Source of the DNA: Epinephelus fuscoguttatus
Taxonomy: Eukaryota > Chordata > Actinopteri > Perciformes > Serranidae
Assembly: GCF_011397635.1 (NCBI RefSeq)
Contig: NC_064752.1
Location: 3,541,501-3,605,500 of the forward strand
Reading direction: 5' to 3'
DNA: 64,000 bases
Below, one piece after another: positions 50,801 through 63,624 of this stretch. The notes below the pieces were generated by a model. The model was not told where the DNA came from and ran no database searches. It worked only from the letters and a program-made list of their open reading frames with translations. The translations under genes were made by a program, and so were the position numbers. The first letter of the stretch is position 1. Every line of letters begins with the position of its first letter.

Positions 50801-53800
50801 ACCTGTATCTGTACCTATACACTACCTGTACCTGTACCTGCATCTGTACAGTACCTGTACCTGCATCTGTACAGTACCTGTATCTGCATCTGTACAGTAC
50901 CTGTACCTGTATCTGTACCTATACACTACCTGTGCCTGTACAGTACCTGTATCTGCATCTGTACAGTATCTGCATCTGTACAGTACCTGTATCTGCATCT
51001 GTACAGTACCTGTATCTGCATCTGTACAGTACCTGTATCTGTACCTATACACTACCTGTGCCTGTACAGTACCTGTATCTGCATCTGTACAGTATCTGCA
51101 TCTGTACAGTACCTGTATCTGCATCTGTACAGTACCTGTATCTGTATCTGTACAGTACCTGTACAGGGTGGTGTCAGTACATTTACTGCAGTACAGGATC
51201 TGAGTACCTGTTCCACCACTGCTGTAACCTGACACCACAGTACGCTCTGCAGGAACAGGTGTGGCGTAGGGCTCAGCTCTGAAACACACGTGTGTTATGT
51301 ATGAACTGTTGACCTGCTCTGATGCTTTATCACATTTATTCTGTTGGACTTGAGTTTTAATAAAAACACATTGAATCAAACATCCTGATCAGATGATCAA
51401 TAACAGGGTGTCAGCAGGTACCACACACTTCTTCTAATTGATTTATGGGACAGATTTTCGGACACATCCTCACTGTTTAATGAAAGCACTGCAGGTGAAA
51501 ACAACATAGAGGTCAGTATGTGCACACGGTGCTGCACAGAGGGAGGGTCTGTATGAATATGGCTCATCTACATTTTACCAGCCTGTATGTGCAGAAGTAA
51601 AACACAGAGCAGGTTTAAAGAGACGTTGACACAGAAGAGCTCAACAACAAATTAAATAAGACAAAATGTGTGTGGCAGATAAGACCTCACACATCCTAAT
51701 TCAATGACTTTAAAGGCCTTATATTTATAACACTGAATTTAACACACTTTCAGACTTGTTATGGACCCACAGACGACCTGAGGGACCAACACTGACATTG
51801 AAGGGACACTGACGGGACTCTGAAGGGACACGGTCCCGAGTCCTGATAACAAATTGGTCGGTGAGTTTCAGTTTGAGTCAGCCTGCGTCATCAGATGAAA
51901 CGCAGCAGTAAAATGTGACGCTGCAGCAAGGAAGCAGTTTGTGTTTCAGTTTCAGGATGACTGACCGTCATATTTACAAGAAAAGACGTGAAGACGAGCT
52001 GCAGAGACAGAAAACTCTCACTGTTCACATTTAAAATGTCCCAAACTGTCCTCTCAGCCTGAAATATGTCAACGTCTGTGCTGCTTAGAAAGTTGGAGTA
52101 AGCACTCTAAAATAATACCATGACTTCTGATCATTATTATTATGATTATTATCATCAGTGTGTTCAGTCTGGAGAAAGTCTTTACGATCTGTCGTGTTTT
52201 GTTTGAACCAAAACAAACAATATTTTCCTTTACATTTTATCTCTGAATATTTGACATCTGGCACTAACAGAAAATTATTTTGCACCGATTCTGATAATAA
52301 ATCAATAATTTAAAATCATGTATTCTCTCTGGTGTCCCTGTCTTTGTCCTTTAGGACTGAAACTCTTGTTTTGGACTGTTGGTCCAACAGAGGACAGAAC
52401 GGACGTGTCTCTGGTTGGTTGATTTGACGGAGGTTTACAGGCCTGAGGAAACCATCAGATTCTGGATTTTACTCTAAATTAATATTGTGACTGAATGGTC
52501 ACTGAGGGAGGGGACAACTCTCTGAATGACATAAGAAAACAAACGCACCTTTTTGGTGGTGCTGCAGCTCTGGGTGGAGGAGGTGGAGGGTTCAGAGAAG
52601 CCGCTGTCCAGCCTCTCCTCAGCCTCCTCCTTCCTGTACTCGGGTGGAAATGCTGGGTTATGGCGGGGCGAGCGAGGGAGGGTTTGGGAGCCCTTCTTAG
52701 CCCTGGTCCTGGCCCTGGGCCCTGCCTCGGCGGGCCCTTGAGTCCTGAGTGGGGCCTGGAAGTTAAAGGGGCTGTAGGGGTCCGGGGAGCAGCTGAAGGA
52801 GCTCCACAGGCGGAGGCTTTCTGCTTCGTCCACCTCGCTGGCCGAGGTGGAGTCGTCCCAGACGTCTTGGCCGGATGGAGGGGAGGAGGAGGTGAGGAGA
52901 GGGGAGGCTCCGAGGGTGGAGGGAGGGTCAGGAGAGGAGGCGGGGGTGGACTGGGTGGACGAAGGAGGCGTGGGGGTGGGGATGGTCCTGGGCGGGGTGC
53001 TGGCGGTGCGCAGCCGGGCAGTGAAGTTTCGGGGGTTGTACGGGTCCACCGTTTGGCACAGTGAGTTCCACAGGCGCTCCGCCTCAGAGTCTGCCTCGCT
53101 GTCAGAGGCTTCATCATCGTCTTCATCATCTTCATCAGTTGAATCGGACAGATCAGACGAGCCCTCGCTGTCAAAGCCATCATCATCATCATCATCTTCG
53201 TCATCACTGGACTCCTCGTCTGATTGGCTGCTGTCGTCGTCATCATCATCACTGCAGGGGCAGCCCATGATGAAGGCTATGGCTTTATTCTGGCACTGAG
53301 GGGTGGTGAGGGCTGTGGCCTGATCCTCCTGAGGGGCCGCGACCTGCTCTTCCTCCTCTTCCTGCATCCTCTCTTCCTTGTCCACCTGTCCTGATGCAGA
53401 CGCTCCCTCCTCTGAAGTCTCCTCCTCCATTTCCGTCTCGATGGTGACAGCAGCAGTGGCGGCGGTGGCGGCAGTACTTTCTGTTGACTCGGCCTCCTGC
53501 TCTTCACTCAGGGCCTTCACCATGTTCAGGTGGCACACCTGGAAGTGTTCCTCCTCCAGACTGGAGTAACCATTGTCCTGATCAGGGGTCAGCAGTGCCA
53601 CCTCACTGCAGGCGGCGGCAGCTCCTGACCTGCTCAGGTGGGTACTGATGCTGAGCCGGCGCTCCGTCGTGGAGCCCTCTGTGTTCTGGACTGTTTGAAG
53701 GCCTCCATTGTTCGCCGGCTCCTCTTTGTGGTCAGTCGGTCCAGTGTTTTCTCCCAGCGTCCACCCTCCACCGCCACTCTGGACAAACACATCGGTTGTT

Positions 53801-54507
53801 TCGGGAGCTTTTGTTTCAGTCACCGGTTGTTGAGGACAAAGCCTTCCTGTGCCGGTCCCGTCCTCAGCCCAGGACAGGTCTGACATCAGCCCTCTGTGTG
53901 AGCTCTCCTCGCCCCCCCACAAGCTGCCCCACCACGTCCTGCTCTTCATCGAGCGCCCCAGCGGCTCCCAGTCCTTCCCTCCTGTCGGTTTAATTTCCTG
54001 AGATGACACCGAGCTCAACAGAACATGACTGAAAAAAGTCCTGACAGAAGACAGGTATCCGATCTGAGTTTGCTGGCACAGATTTAAATCCATTTCTTCT
54101 GCGCTCTGGATCCCCATCTCCCGCAGAGAGTCAGCGCTGAGCCACGGTAAAGTGCTGCCGCCGCTCGGCTCCAGCAGGCCGGCGGCTCCGTCGTGCTGAC
54201 ACCGCAGGACGGTCAGGTGGGGAGCCGCGTGCTGCAGCGGCATCATGCCGTCCAGCTGTCTCAAAAACTCACTCTCCTCATCAACGAAGCTGGTTTTAAC
54301 CCAGCCGGCTCCCGTATCAGCCCGGGCCGGGGCTCGGGGCCGCCCCGGGAGATATCTCTGCAGAAATGACAGCGCGGGCCTGGAGAGCAGGCCGATCCAC
54401 GAGCTTTCCTGGCTGTCAAGCCCAGGAGAGGCGAGTCCCCGCCCGGCCGGAGAGGACGAGCTCTGCCCGCCGGATAAATGTCCCTCCCCGCTCATACTGG
54501 TGAACAT
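47636..54507 (-). CDS. ppp1r15b: ppp1r15b (CReP), PP1 targeting subunit for eIF2alpha dephosphorylation
   Basis: Joined exons 54507-52549 and 47851-47636 give 724 residues (human protein about 713). The product brings protein phosphatase 1 to phosphorylated eIF2alpha at the ER and restores translation. Visible family features: TPDQDNGYSSLEEEHF (307-322), NKAIAFIMGCP followed by a long Asp/Glu/Ser-rich tract (about 415-475), and two repeats ending in LWNSLCQTVDPYNPRNF (479-495) and RLWSSFSCSPDPYSPFNF (566-583). The PP1-docking KVRF (653-656) is created exactly at the splice junction, then RGPWEELARDRCRF (675-688). The upstream in-frame TTG is not used: the first ATG is 54507, with a second at 54495. 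The C-terminus departs from the family, ending in minisatellite-encoded LYVQDA. Several upstream ORFs precede it. Confidence 0.96.
48694..51221 (+). mobile_element. MITE family M2 in ppp1r15b intron, carrying a minisatellite
   Basis: The left end GCTGCAAAGTAACTAAGTAC then ATTTACTCAACTACTGAACT, and the right end GGATCTGAGTACCTGTTCCACCACTG (reverse complement CAGTGGTGGAACAGGTACTC), are the two termini of a very common teleost MITE with CAGTGGTGGAAAGTAAC ends. Interior TTATTAATACAAATCTAATC (48939-48958) also fits the family. The stretch between 49070 and 51170 is tandem repeat. Confidence 0.75.
49070..51172. repeat. 2.1 kb minisatellite of CTGTAC/CTGTATCTG modules
   Basis: Built from 6-bp steps (CTGTAC, CTGTAT, CTGCAT) joined as ACAGTACCTGTATCTG-like units. 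A 744-bp block is duplicated: TACCTATACACTACCTG occurs at 49821 and 50565. Both strands are open for long distances (570 codons on minus, Tyr/Arg/Gln/Thr-rich); no protein is implied. Confidence 0.96.
51225..52470. other. ppp1r15b intron, distal part, no feature
   Basis: AT-rich intron sequence between the M2 element and the exon 1 donor. No exon or repeat recognised. Confidence 0.5.
52549..54507 (-). CDS. ppp1r15b: ppp1r15b coding exon 1
   Basis: 653 codons, ending STTKK at donor AAG/GTGCGT in phase 0. Reading on into the intron gives 24 spurious codons (VRLFSYV...). The intron's GTGCGT imitates the Val-Arg that exon 2 really supplies. Contains the acidic low-complexity tract encoded by GAT/GAC/GAA runs at about 53100-53260. 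Confidence 0.96.
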
Positions 54508-54873
54508 TTCCGAAAACTCCAAAGTGCAAAATGTGAAATTTGTGACATTACCTGAGCAGCAGGTGAGACACGTGACAGCTGTCAGACTGTGGGAGGCAGC
54601 GGCGACTCAACACGAGCTCTCATTAATATCCATCAATACTCACAAACACACACAAGTGATTAATTAGTCAAACATGGTCTTTTACACCGACTGGCTCTCA
54701 CAGCCGCCAGCGCAGACACAGGGAACCCGGGGGAGACTGTCCGTGACACCGTTAGCGCTCCTCTGAGAGTGGTGGTTGGACTTCTTTCTGGTGGAGAACT
54801 TTGTGACGACGGTAAACACGGTGGAATCCCGGTGTGAAGATGAATCCCGGTGTGACGACGACAGAAGAGCCAT
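54492..54873 (-). promoter_or_regulatory. upstream ORF cluster in the ppp1r15b leader
   Basis: Minus-strand ATGs upstream of the main start: uORF1 54873-54682 (63 codons, context AAAATGG); uORF2 54633-54607 (8 codons); uORF3 54623-54582 (13 codons); uORF4 54548-54492 (18 codons). uORF4 overlaps the first main ATG out of frame and ends TGA inside ATGA at the second main ATG (54495). Mammalian PPP1R15 mRNAs are known to be controlled by uORFs. An acceptor-like CTGCTGCTCAG at 54550-54560 means part could be spliced out. Confidence 0.5.
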
Positions 54874-54879
54874 TTTGTC

Positions 54880-55100
54880 TGCTTTCAATGTCCGTGAAGA
54901 AGGCGGCGGCGGCGGCGGCGGGATCTGCTCCGGCGTCCAACGGCGGCCGGTGGCGCTGACTAGCAGGTTAGCTTAGCAGGAGAAGCTAACTAGCTTAGCG
55001 GTCAGTTAACCGGAGCGGATTCAAAATGTTTGATCCAAAAACACGATCCGTTGGCTTCGTTATCGAGGTTACACCGTTTTACCTCCTTCCGGTGATAACA
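54880..55100 (-). promoter_or_regulatory. CpG-rich region, probable ppp1r15b promoter/5' UTR
   Basis: A (GGC)n run and dense CpG at 54900-54960 lie just upstream of uORF1. The composition stands out from the neighbouring AT-rich DNA and fits a housekeeping-type start region. No TATA box seen. Confidence 0.45.
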
Positions 55101-55104
55101 ATGT

Positions 55105-55770
55105 TCCGGTGTTAGCTAATAAAGTCTGATTTTAACCGCCGTGTCGCTTCCGTGTGTCGGTCTGTCTGTCTTTAGCTCTGGTTAGAGATTTCATCAGAAA
55201 CTTTAGGGACCGTCAACAATCACTCGTCTCCGCTTTATGGTGAAGCAGCAGCCAGGGAGCGTCGCGGTGTTACTGAGGCGGAGGGCGCGTTACTGCAACC
55301 GTGCACACTGCTCCCTGTTACGTAATGGAGAAAGTCCAAGGTCTCACTGCTGCCACGTGTTTATCAGCTGAGAGACTCCCACACAGACTGACGGCCCCTT
55401 ATCTGGAGCCACAGCTCCCACACCAGCTGCAGCCGATCAGGTCCCTGCTGCAGCCCCCATATATCCCCACACCCCGTAATCAGGGTGCATGTACACACAT
55501 GCACCTCCACATGCATTAGATGGAGTGATGTCAGAGGTTGGCCATGGACAGGCCCCTGAGTACTTAGTGTTTTGCACAGAGGCACTTTGGCAGCGCACAG
55601 GAGGTGAACTGGCGCCTCTCCAACTGACAGTCAACACTCCATGTTTGGTCTGGAGGAGAACTTGACCCGCCGGGTTCCAAAACCAGGTCTCTGTCGACTC
55701 AGCTGCTGCTGCCCCACCATTGAAAACCCACAACCTGCAGAGCATCACTGAACCCTCAGCAAACACACAG
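55105..55770. other. intergenic, no feature recognised
   Basis: Mixed sequence before the long array. Open frames here are short and unassigned. Confidence 0.5.
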
Positions 55771-55774
55771 CAAA

Positions 55775-58700
55775 CTGAACTTTATTTATATAGTGTAGAC
55801 GACACCTTATTTATATAGTGTAGAACTAAACTTTATTTATATAGTGTAGACTAAACTTTATTTATATAGTGTAGACTTAACCTTATTTATATAGTGTAGA
55901 CTAAACCTTATTTATATAGTGTAGACTAAACCTTATTTATATAGTGTAGACTTAACCTTATTTATATAGTGTAGACTTAACTTTATTTATATAGTGTAGA
56001 CTTAACTTTATTTATATAGTGTAGACTACACCTTATTTATATAGTGTAGACTAAACCTTATTTATATAGTGTAGACTAAACCTTATTTATATAGTGTAGA
56101 CTTAACCTTATTTATATAGTGTAGACTAAACCTTATTTATATAGTGTAGACTTAACTTTATTTATATAGTGTAGACTACACCTTATTTATATAGTGTAGA
56201 CTAAACCTTATTTATATAGTGTAGACTAAACCTTATTTATATAGTGTAGACTTAACTTTATTTATATAGTGTAGACTTAACTTTATTTATATAGTGTAGA
56301 CTAAACTTTATTTATATAGTGTAAACTACACCTTATTTATATAGTGTAGACTAAACCTTATTTATATAGTGTAGACTAAACCTTATTTATATAGTGTAGA
56401 CTAAACCTTATTTATATAGTGTAGACTTAACTTTATTTATATAGTGTAGACTACACCTTATTTATATAGTGTAGACTAAACCTTATTTATATAGTGTAGA
56501 CTAAACCTTATTTATATAGTGTAGACTTAACTTTATTTATATAGTGTAGACTTAACTTTATTTATATAGTGTAGACTAAACTTTATTTATATAGTGTAAA
56601 CTACACCTTATTTATATAGTGTAGACTAAACCTTATTTATATAGTGTAGACTAAACCTTATTTATATAGTGTAGACTAAACCTTATTTATATAGTGTAGA
56701 CTAAACCTTATTTATATAGTGTAGACTTAACTTTATTTATATAGTGTAGACTACACCTTATTTATATAGTGTAGACTAAACCTTATTTATATAGTGTAGA
56801 CTAAACCTTATTTATATAGTGTAGACTTAACTTTATTTATATAGTGTAGACTTAACTTTATTTATATAGTGTAGACTAAACTTTATTTATATAGTGTAAA
56901 CTACACCTTATTTATATAGTGTAGACTAAACCTTATTTATATAGTGTAGACTTAACTTTATTTATATAGTGTAGACTACACCTTATTTATATAGTGTAGA
57001 CTAAACCTTATTTATATAGTGTAGACTTAACTTTATTTATATAGTGTAGACTACACCTTATTTATATAGTGTAGACTAAACTTTATTTATATAGTGTAAA
57101 CTACACCTTATTTATATAGTGTAGACTAAACTTTATTTATATAGTGTAGACTAAACTTTATTTATATAGTGTAAACTACACCTTATTTATATAGTGTAGA
57201 CTAAACTTTATTTATATAGTGTAAACTACACCTTATTTATATAGTGTAGACTAAACTTTATTTATATAGTGTAGACTACACCTTATTTATATAGTGTAGA
57301 CTAAACTTTATTTATATAGTGTAGACTAAACTTTATATAGTGTAGACTAAACCTTATTTATATAGTGTAGAACTAAACTTTATTTATATAGTGTAGACTA
57401 AACCTTATTTATATAGTGTAGAACTAAACCTTATTTATATAGTGTAGACTAAACCTTATTTATGTAGTGTAGAACTAAACTTTATTTATATAGTGTAGAC
57501 TAAACTTTATTTATATAGTGTAGACTAAACCTTATTTATATAGTGTAGAACTAAACTTTATTTATATAGTGTAGACTAAACCTTATTTATATAGTGTAGA
57601 CTTAACTTTATTTATATAGTGTAGACTAAACTTTATTTATCTAGTGTAGACTACACCTTATTTATATAGTGTAGACTAAACCTTATTTATATAGTGTAGA
57701 CTAAACCTTATTTATATAGTGTAGACTTAACTTTATTTATATAGTGTAGACTAAACTTTATTTATATAGTGTAAACTACACCTTATTTATATAGTGTAGA
57801 CTTAACTTTATTTATATAGTGTAGACTACACCTTATTTATATAGTGTAGACTAAACCTTATTTATATAGTGTAGACTTAACTTTATTTATATAGTGTAGA
57901 CTACACCTTATTTATATAGTGTAGACTAAACTTTATTTATATAGTGTAAACTACACCTTATTTATATAGTGTAGACTAAACTTTATTTATATAGTGTAGA
58001 CTAAACTTTATTTATATAGTGTAAACTACACCTTATTTATATAGTGTAGACTAAACTTTATTTATATAGTGTAAACTACACCTTATTTATATAGTGTAGA
58101 CTAAACTTTATTTATATAGTGTAGACTACACCTTATTTATATAGTGTAGACTAAACTTTATTTATATAGTGTAGACTAAACTTTATATAGTGTAGACTAA
58201 ACCTTATTTATATAGTGTAGAACTAAACTTTATTTATATAGTGTAGACTAAACCTTATTTATATAGTGTAGAACTAAACCTTATTTATATAGTGTAGACT
58301 AAACCTTATTTATGTAGTGTAGAACTAAACTTTATTTATATAGTGTAGACTAAACTTTATTTATATAGTGTAGACTAAACCTTATTTATATAGTGTAGAA
58401 CTAAACCTTATTTATATAGTGTAGACTAAACCTTATTTATGTAGTGTAGAACTAAACCTCATTTATATAGTGTAGAACTAAACTTTATTTATATAGTGTA
58501 GACTAAACTTTATTTATATAGTGTAGACTAAACCTTATTTATATAGTGTAGAACTAAACTTTATTTATATAATGTAGACTAAACCTTATTTATATAGTGT
58601 AGACTTAAATTTATTTACATAGTGTAGACTAAACTTTATTTATCTAGTGTAGACTAAACCTTATTTATATAGTGTAGACTTAACTTTATTTATATAGTGT

Positions 58701-61700
58701 AGACTAAACCTTATTTATATAGTGTAGACTAAACCTTATTCATATAGTGTAGACTTAACTTTATTTATATAGTGTAGGACTAAACTTTATTTATATAGTG
58801 TAGACTAAACCTTATTTATATAGTGTAGACTTAACTTTATTTATATAGTGTAGGACTAAACTTTATTTATATAGTGTAGACTAAACCTTATTTATATAGT
58901 GTAGAACTAAACCTTATTTATATAGTGTAGACTTAACTTTATTTATGTAGTGTAGACTAAACTTTATTTATATAGTGTAGACTAAACCTTATTTATATAG
59001 TGTAGAACTAAACCTTATTTATATAGTGTAGAACTAAACCTTATTTATATAGTGTAGACTTAACTTTATTTATATAGTGTAGGACTAAACTTTATTTATA
59101 TAGTGTAAACTACACCTTATTTATATAGTGTAGGACTAAACTTTATTTATATAGTGTAGGACTACACTTTATTTATATAGTATAGGATTAAACTTTATTT
59201 ATATAGTATAGCAGTAAACCTTATTTATATAGTGTAGGACTAAACTTTATTTATATAGTATAGGACTAAACCTTATTTATATAGTGTAGGACTAAACTTT
59301 ATTTATATAGTATAGGTTTAAACCTTAATTATATAGTGTAGACTAAACTTTATTTATATAGTATAGGATTAAACCTTATTTATATAGTGTAGGACTAAAC
59401 TTTATTTATATAGTATAGGACTAGACCTTATTTATATAGTATAGGACTAAACCTTATTTATATAGTGTAGGACCAAACTTTATTTATATAGTATAGGACT
59501 AAACCTTATTTATATAGTGTAGGACTAAACTTTATTTATATAGTATAGGACTAAACCTTATTTATATAGTATAGGACTAAACCTTATTTATATAGTGTAG
59601 GACTAAACTTTATTTATATAGTATAGGACTAAACTTTATTTATATAGTGTAGACTAAACTTTATTTATATATTATAGGATGAAATCTTATTTATATAGTG
59701 TAGACTAAAATTTTATTTATATAGTGTAGACTAAATTTTATTTATATAGTGTAGACTAAACCTTATTTATATAGTGTAGACTAAACTTTATTTATATAGT
59801 GTAGGACTACACTTTATTTATATAGTGTAGACTAAACTTTATTTATATAGTGTAGACTAAACCTTATTTATATAGTGTAGGACTAAACTTTATTCATATA
59901 GTGTAGACTAAACTTTATTTATATAGTGTAGGACTAAACTTTATTTATATAGTGTAGGACTAAACTTTATTTATATAGTATAGGACTAAACCTTATTCAT
60001 ATAGTGTAGGACTAAACTTTATTTATATATTATAGGATTAAATGTTATTTATATAGTGTAGTACTAAAATTTATTTATATAGTGTAGGACTAAATTTTAT
60101 TTATATAGTATAGGACTAAACCTTATTTATATAGTGTAGACTAAACTTTATTTATATAGTGTAGGACTACACTTTATTTATATAGTGTAGACTAAACTTT
60201 ATTTATATAGTGTAGACTAAACCTTATTTATATAGTGTAGGACTAAACTTTATTCATATAGTGTAGACTAAACTTTATTTATATAGTGTAGGACTAAACT
60301 TTATACAGTGTAGACTAAACCTTATTTATATAGTGTAGGACTAAACCTTATTTATATAGTGTAGAACTAAACTTTATTTATATAGTATAGGACTAAACCT
60401 TATTTATATAGTGTAGGACTAAACTTTATTTATATAGTGTAGACTAAACTTTATTTATATAGTGTAGGACTACACTTTATTTATATAGTGTAGACTAAAC
60501 TTTATTCATATAGTGTAGACTAAACTTTATTTATATAGTGTAGACTAAACTTTATTTATATAGTATAGGATTAAACTTTATTTATATATTGTAGACTAAA
60601 ATTTATTTATATATTGTAGACTAAACCTTATTTATATAGTATAGGAATAAACTTTATTTATATAGTATAGGACTAAACCTTATTTATATAGTGTAGGACT
60701 AAACTTTATTTATATAGTATAGGTTTAAACCTATATTATATATTGTAGACTAAACTTTATTTATATAGTATAGGATTAAACCTTATTTATATAGTGTAGG
60801 ACTAAACTTTATTTATATAGTATAGGACTAAACCTTATTTATATAGTGTAGGACTAAACTTTATTTATATAGTATAGGACTAAACCTTATTCATATAGTG
60901 TAGGACTAAACTTTATTTATATATTATAGGATTAAATCTTATTTATATAGTGTAGGACTAAAATTTATTTATATAGTGTAGGACTAAATTTTATTTATAT
61001 AGTATAGGACTAAACCTTATTTATATAGTGTAGACTAAACTTTATTTATATAGTGTAGGACTACACTTTATTTATATAGTGTAGACTAAACTTTATTTAT
61101 ATAGTATAGGACTAAACCTTATTTATATAGTGTAGGACTAAACTTTATTCATATAGTGTAGACTAAACTTTATTTATATAGTGTAGGACTAAACTTTATA
61201 CAGTGTAGACTAAACCTTATTTATATAGTGTAGGACTAAACCTTATTTATATAGTGTAGGACTAAACTTTATTTATATAGTATAGGACTAAACCTTATTT
61301 ATATAGTGTAGGACTAAACTTTATTTATATAGTGTAGACTAAACTTTATTTATATAGTGTAGACTACACTTTATTTATATAGTGTAGACTAAACTTTATA
61401 TATAGTGTAGACTAAACTTATTTATATAGTGTAGACTAAACCTTTATTTATATAGTGTAGGATTAAACTTTATTTATTTATTTTATGACTAAACTTTATT
61501 TATATAGTATAGCACTAAACCTTATTTATATAGTGTAGGACTAAACTTTATTTATATAGTATAGGACTAAACCTTATTTATATAGTGTAGGACTAAACTT
61601 TATTTATATAGTATAGGTTTAAACCTATATTATATATTGTAGACTAAACTTTATTTATATAGTATAGGATTAAACCTTATTTATATAGTGTAGACTAAAC

Positions 61701-63622
61701 TTTATTTTTATAGTGTAGACTAAACGTTATTTATATAGTGTAGTACTAAACTTTATTCATATATTTTCGACTAAACTTTATTTATATAGTGTAGGACTAA
61801 ACTTTATTTATATAGTGTAAACTTAACCTTATTTATATAGTGTAGGACTAAACTTTATTCATATAGTGTAGGACTAAACTTTATTTATATATTATAGGAT
61901 GAAATCTTATTTATATAGTGTAGACTAAACTTTATTTATATAGTGTAGGACTAAACCTTATTTATATAGTGTATGACTAAACTTTATTTATATAGTATAG
62001 GACTAAACCTTATTTATATAGTGTAGGACTAAACTTTATTTATATAGTATAGGACTAAACCTTATTTATATAGTGTAGGACTAAACTTTATTTATATAGT
62101 GTAGACTAAACTTTATTTATATAGTGTAGGACTACACTTTATTTATATAGTGTAGACTAAACTTTATTCATATAGTGTAGACTAAACTTTATTTATATAG
62201 TGTAGACTAAACTTTATTTATATAGTATAGGATTAAACTTTATTTATATAGTGTAGGACTAAACTTTATTTATATAGTATAGCACTAAACCTTATTTATA
62301 TAGTGTAGGACTAAACTTTATTTATATAGTATAGGACTAAACCTTATTTATATAGTGTAGGACTAAACTTTATTTATATAGTATAGGATTAAACCTTATT
62401 TATATAGTGTAGGACTAAACTTTATTTATATAGTATAGGACTAGACCTTATTTATATAGTATAGGACTAAACCTTATTTATATAGTATAGGACTAAACCT
62501 TATTTATATAGTGTAGGACCAAACTTTATTTATATAGTATAGGACTAAACCTTATTTATATAGTATAGGACCAAACTTTATTTATATAGTGTAGACTTAA
62601 CTTTATTTATATAGTATAGGATTAAACCTTATTTATATAGTGTAGGACTAAACTTTATTTATATAGTATAGGATTAAACCTTATTTATATAGTGTAGGAC
62701 TAAACTTTATTTATATAGTATAGGACTAAACCTTATTTATATAGTGTAGGACCAAACTTTATTTATATAGTATAGGACTAAACCTTATTTATATAGTGTA
62801 GGACTAAACTTTATTTATATAGTATAGGATTAAATCTTATTTATATAGTGTAGGACTAAAATTTATTTATATAGTGTAGGATTAAATTTTATTTATATAG
62901 TACAGGACTAACCCTTATTCATATAGTGTAGGACTAAACCTTATTTATATAGTGTAGGACTAAACTTTATTTATATAGTATAGGACTAAACTTTATTCAT
63001 ATAGTGTAGACTAAACTTTATTTATATAGTGTAGACTAAACTTTATTTATACAGTGTAGACTAAACCTTATTTATATAGTGTGGGACTAAACTTTATTTA
63101 TATAGTGTAGACTAAACCTTATTTATATAGTGTAAACTAAACTTTATTTATATAGTGTAGGACTAAACTTTATTTATATAGTATAGGACTAAACTTTATT
63201 CATATAGTGTAGACTAAACTTTATTTATATAGTGTAGACTAAACTTTATTTATACAGTGTAGACTAAACCTTATTTATATAGTGTGGGACTAAACTTTAT
63301 TTATATAGTGTAGACTAAACCTTATTTATATAGTGTAGACTAAACTTTATTTATATAGTGTAGGACTAAACTTTATTTATATAGTGTAGGACTAAACTTT
63401 ATTTATATAGTGTAGACTAAACCTTATTTATACAGTGTAGACTAAACTTTATTTATATAGTATAGGATTAAACCTTATTTATATAGTGTAGGACTAAACC
63501 TTATTTATATAGTGTAGGACTAAACCTTGTTTATATAGTGTAGAATTAAACCTTATTTATATAGTGTAGGACTAAACTTCATTTATATAGTGTAGGATTA
63601 AACCTTATTTATATAGTGTAGG
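55775..63622. repeat. 7.8 kb megasatellite of a 25-bp unit
   Basis: About 310 units of 25-26 bp with the invariant core CTTTATTTATATAGTGTAG followed by ACTAAAC, ACTTAAC, ACTACAC, AACTAAAC or GACTAAAC. Array zones differ: 55.8-57.3 kb is mostly 25 bp; from 58.7 kb the 26-bp AGGACTAAAC and TATAGTATAGG forms dominate. An 850-bp block repeats exactly in register (truncated CTTTATATAG unit at 57331 and 58181; TATGTAGTG at 57461 and 58311). Confidence 0.97.
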
Positions 63623-63624
63623 AA

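Noticed and set aside
48957-51379. Tyr/Arg/Gln/Thr-rich open frames up to 570 codons
   Set aside because: Translation of the CTGTAC/CTGTATCTG array in the ppp1r15b intron; both strands are open and there is no start context or domain.
52474-52548. Extension of ppp1r15b exon 1 by 24 codons (VRLFSYV...)
   Set aside because: Begins at a GTGCGT donor; exon 2 supplies the conserved VRF in phase 0, completing KVRF.
52479-53299. Several 150-257 codon frames overlapping ppp1r15b exon 1
   Set aside because: Other-frame shadows of the acidic and Ser/Pro-rich coding region; the conserved PPP1R15 motifs are all in the 54507 frame.
54508-54522. Start of ppp1r15b at TTG 54522
   Set aside because: Not an ATG; the frame upstream reaches a stop at 54609-54607 without any ATG, so 54507 is the first in-frame ATG.
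55775-63622. CRISPR array (regular 25-bp repeats)
   Set aside because: Units are contiguous tandem copies without unique spacers, in a vertebrate genome.
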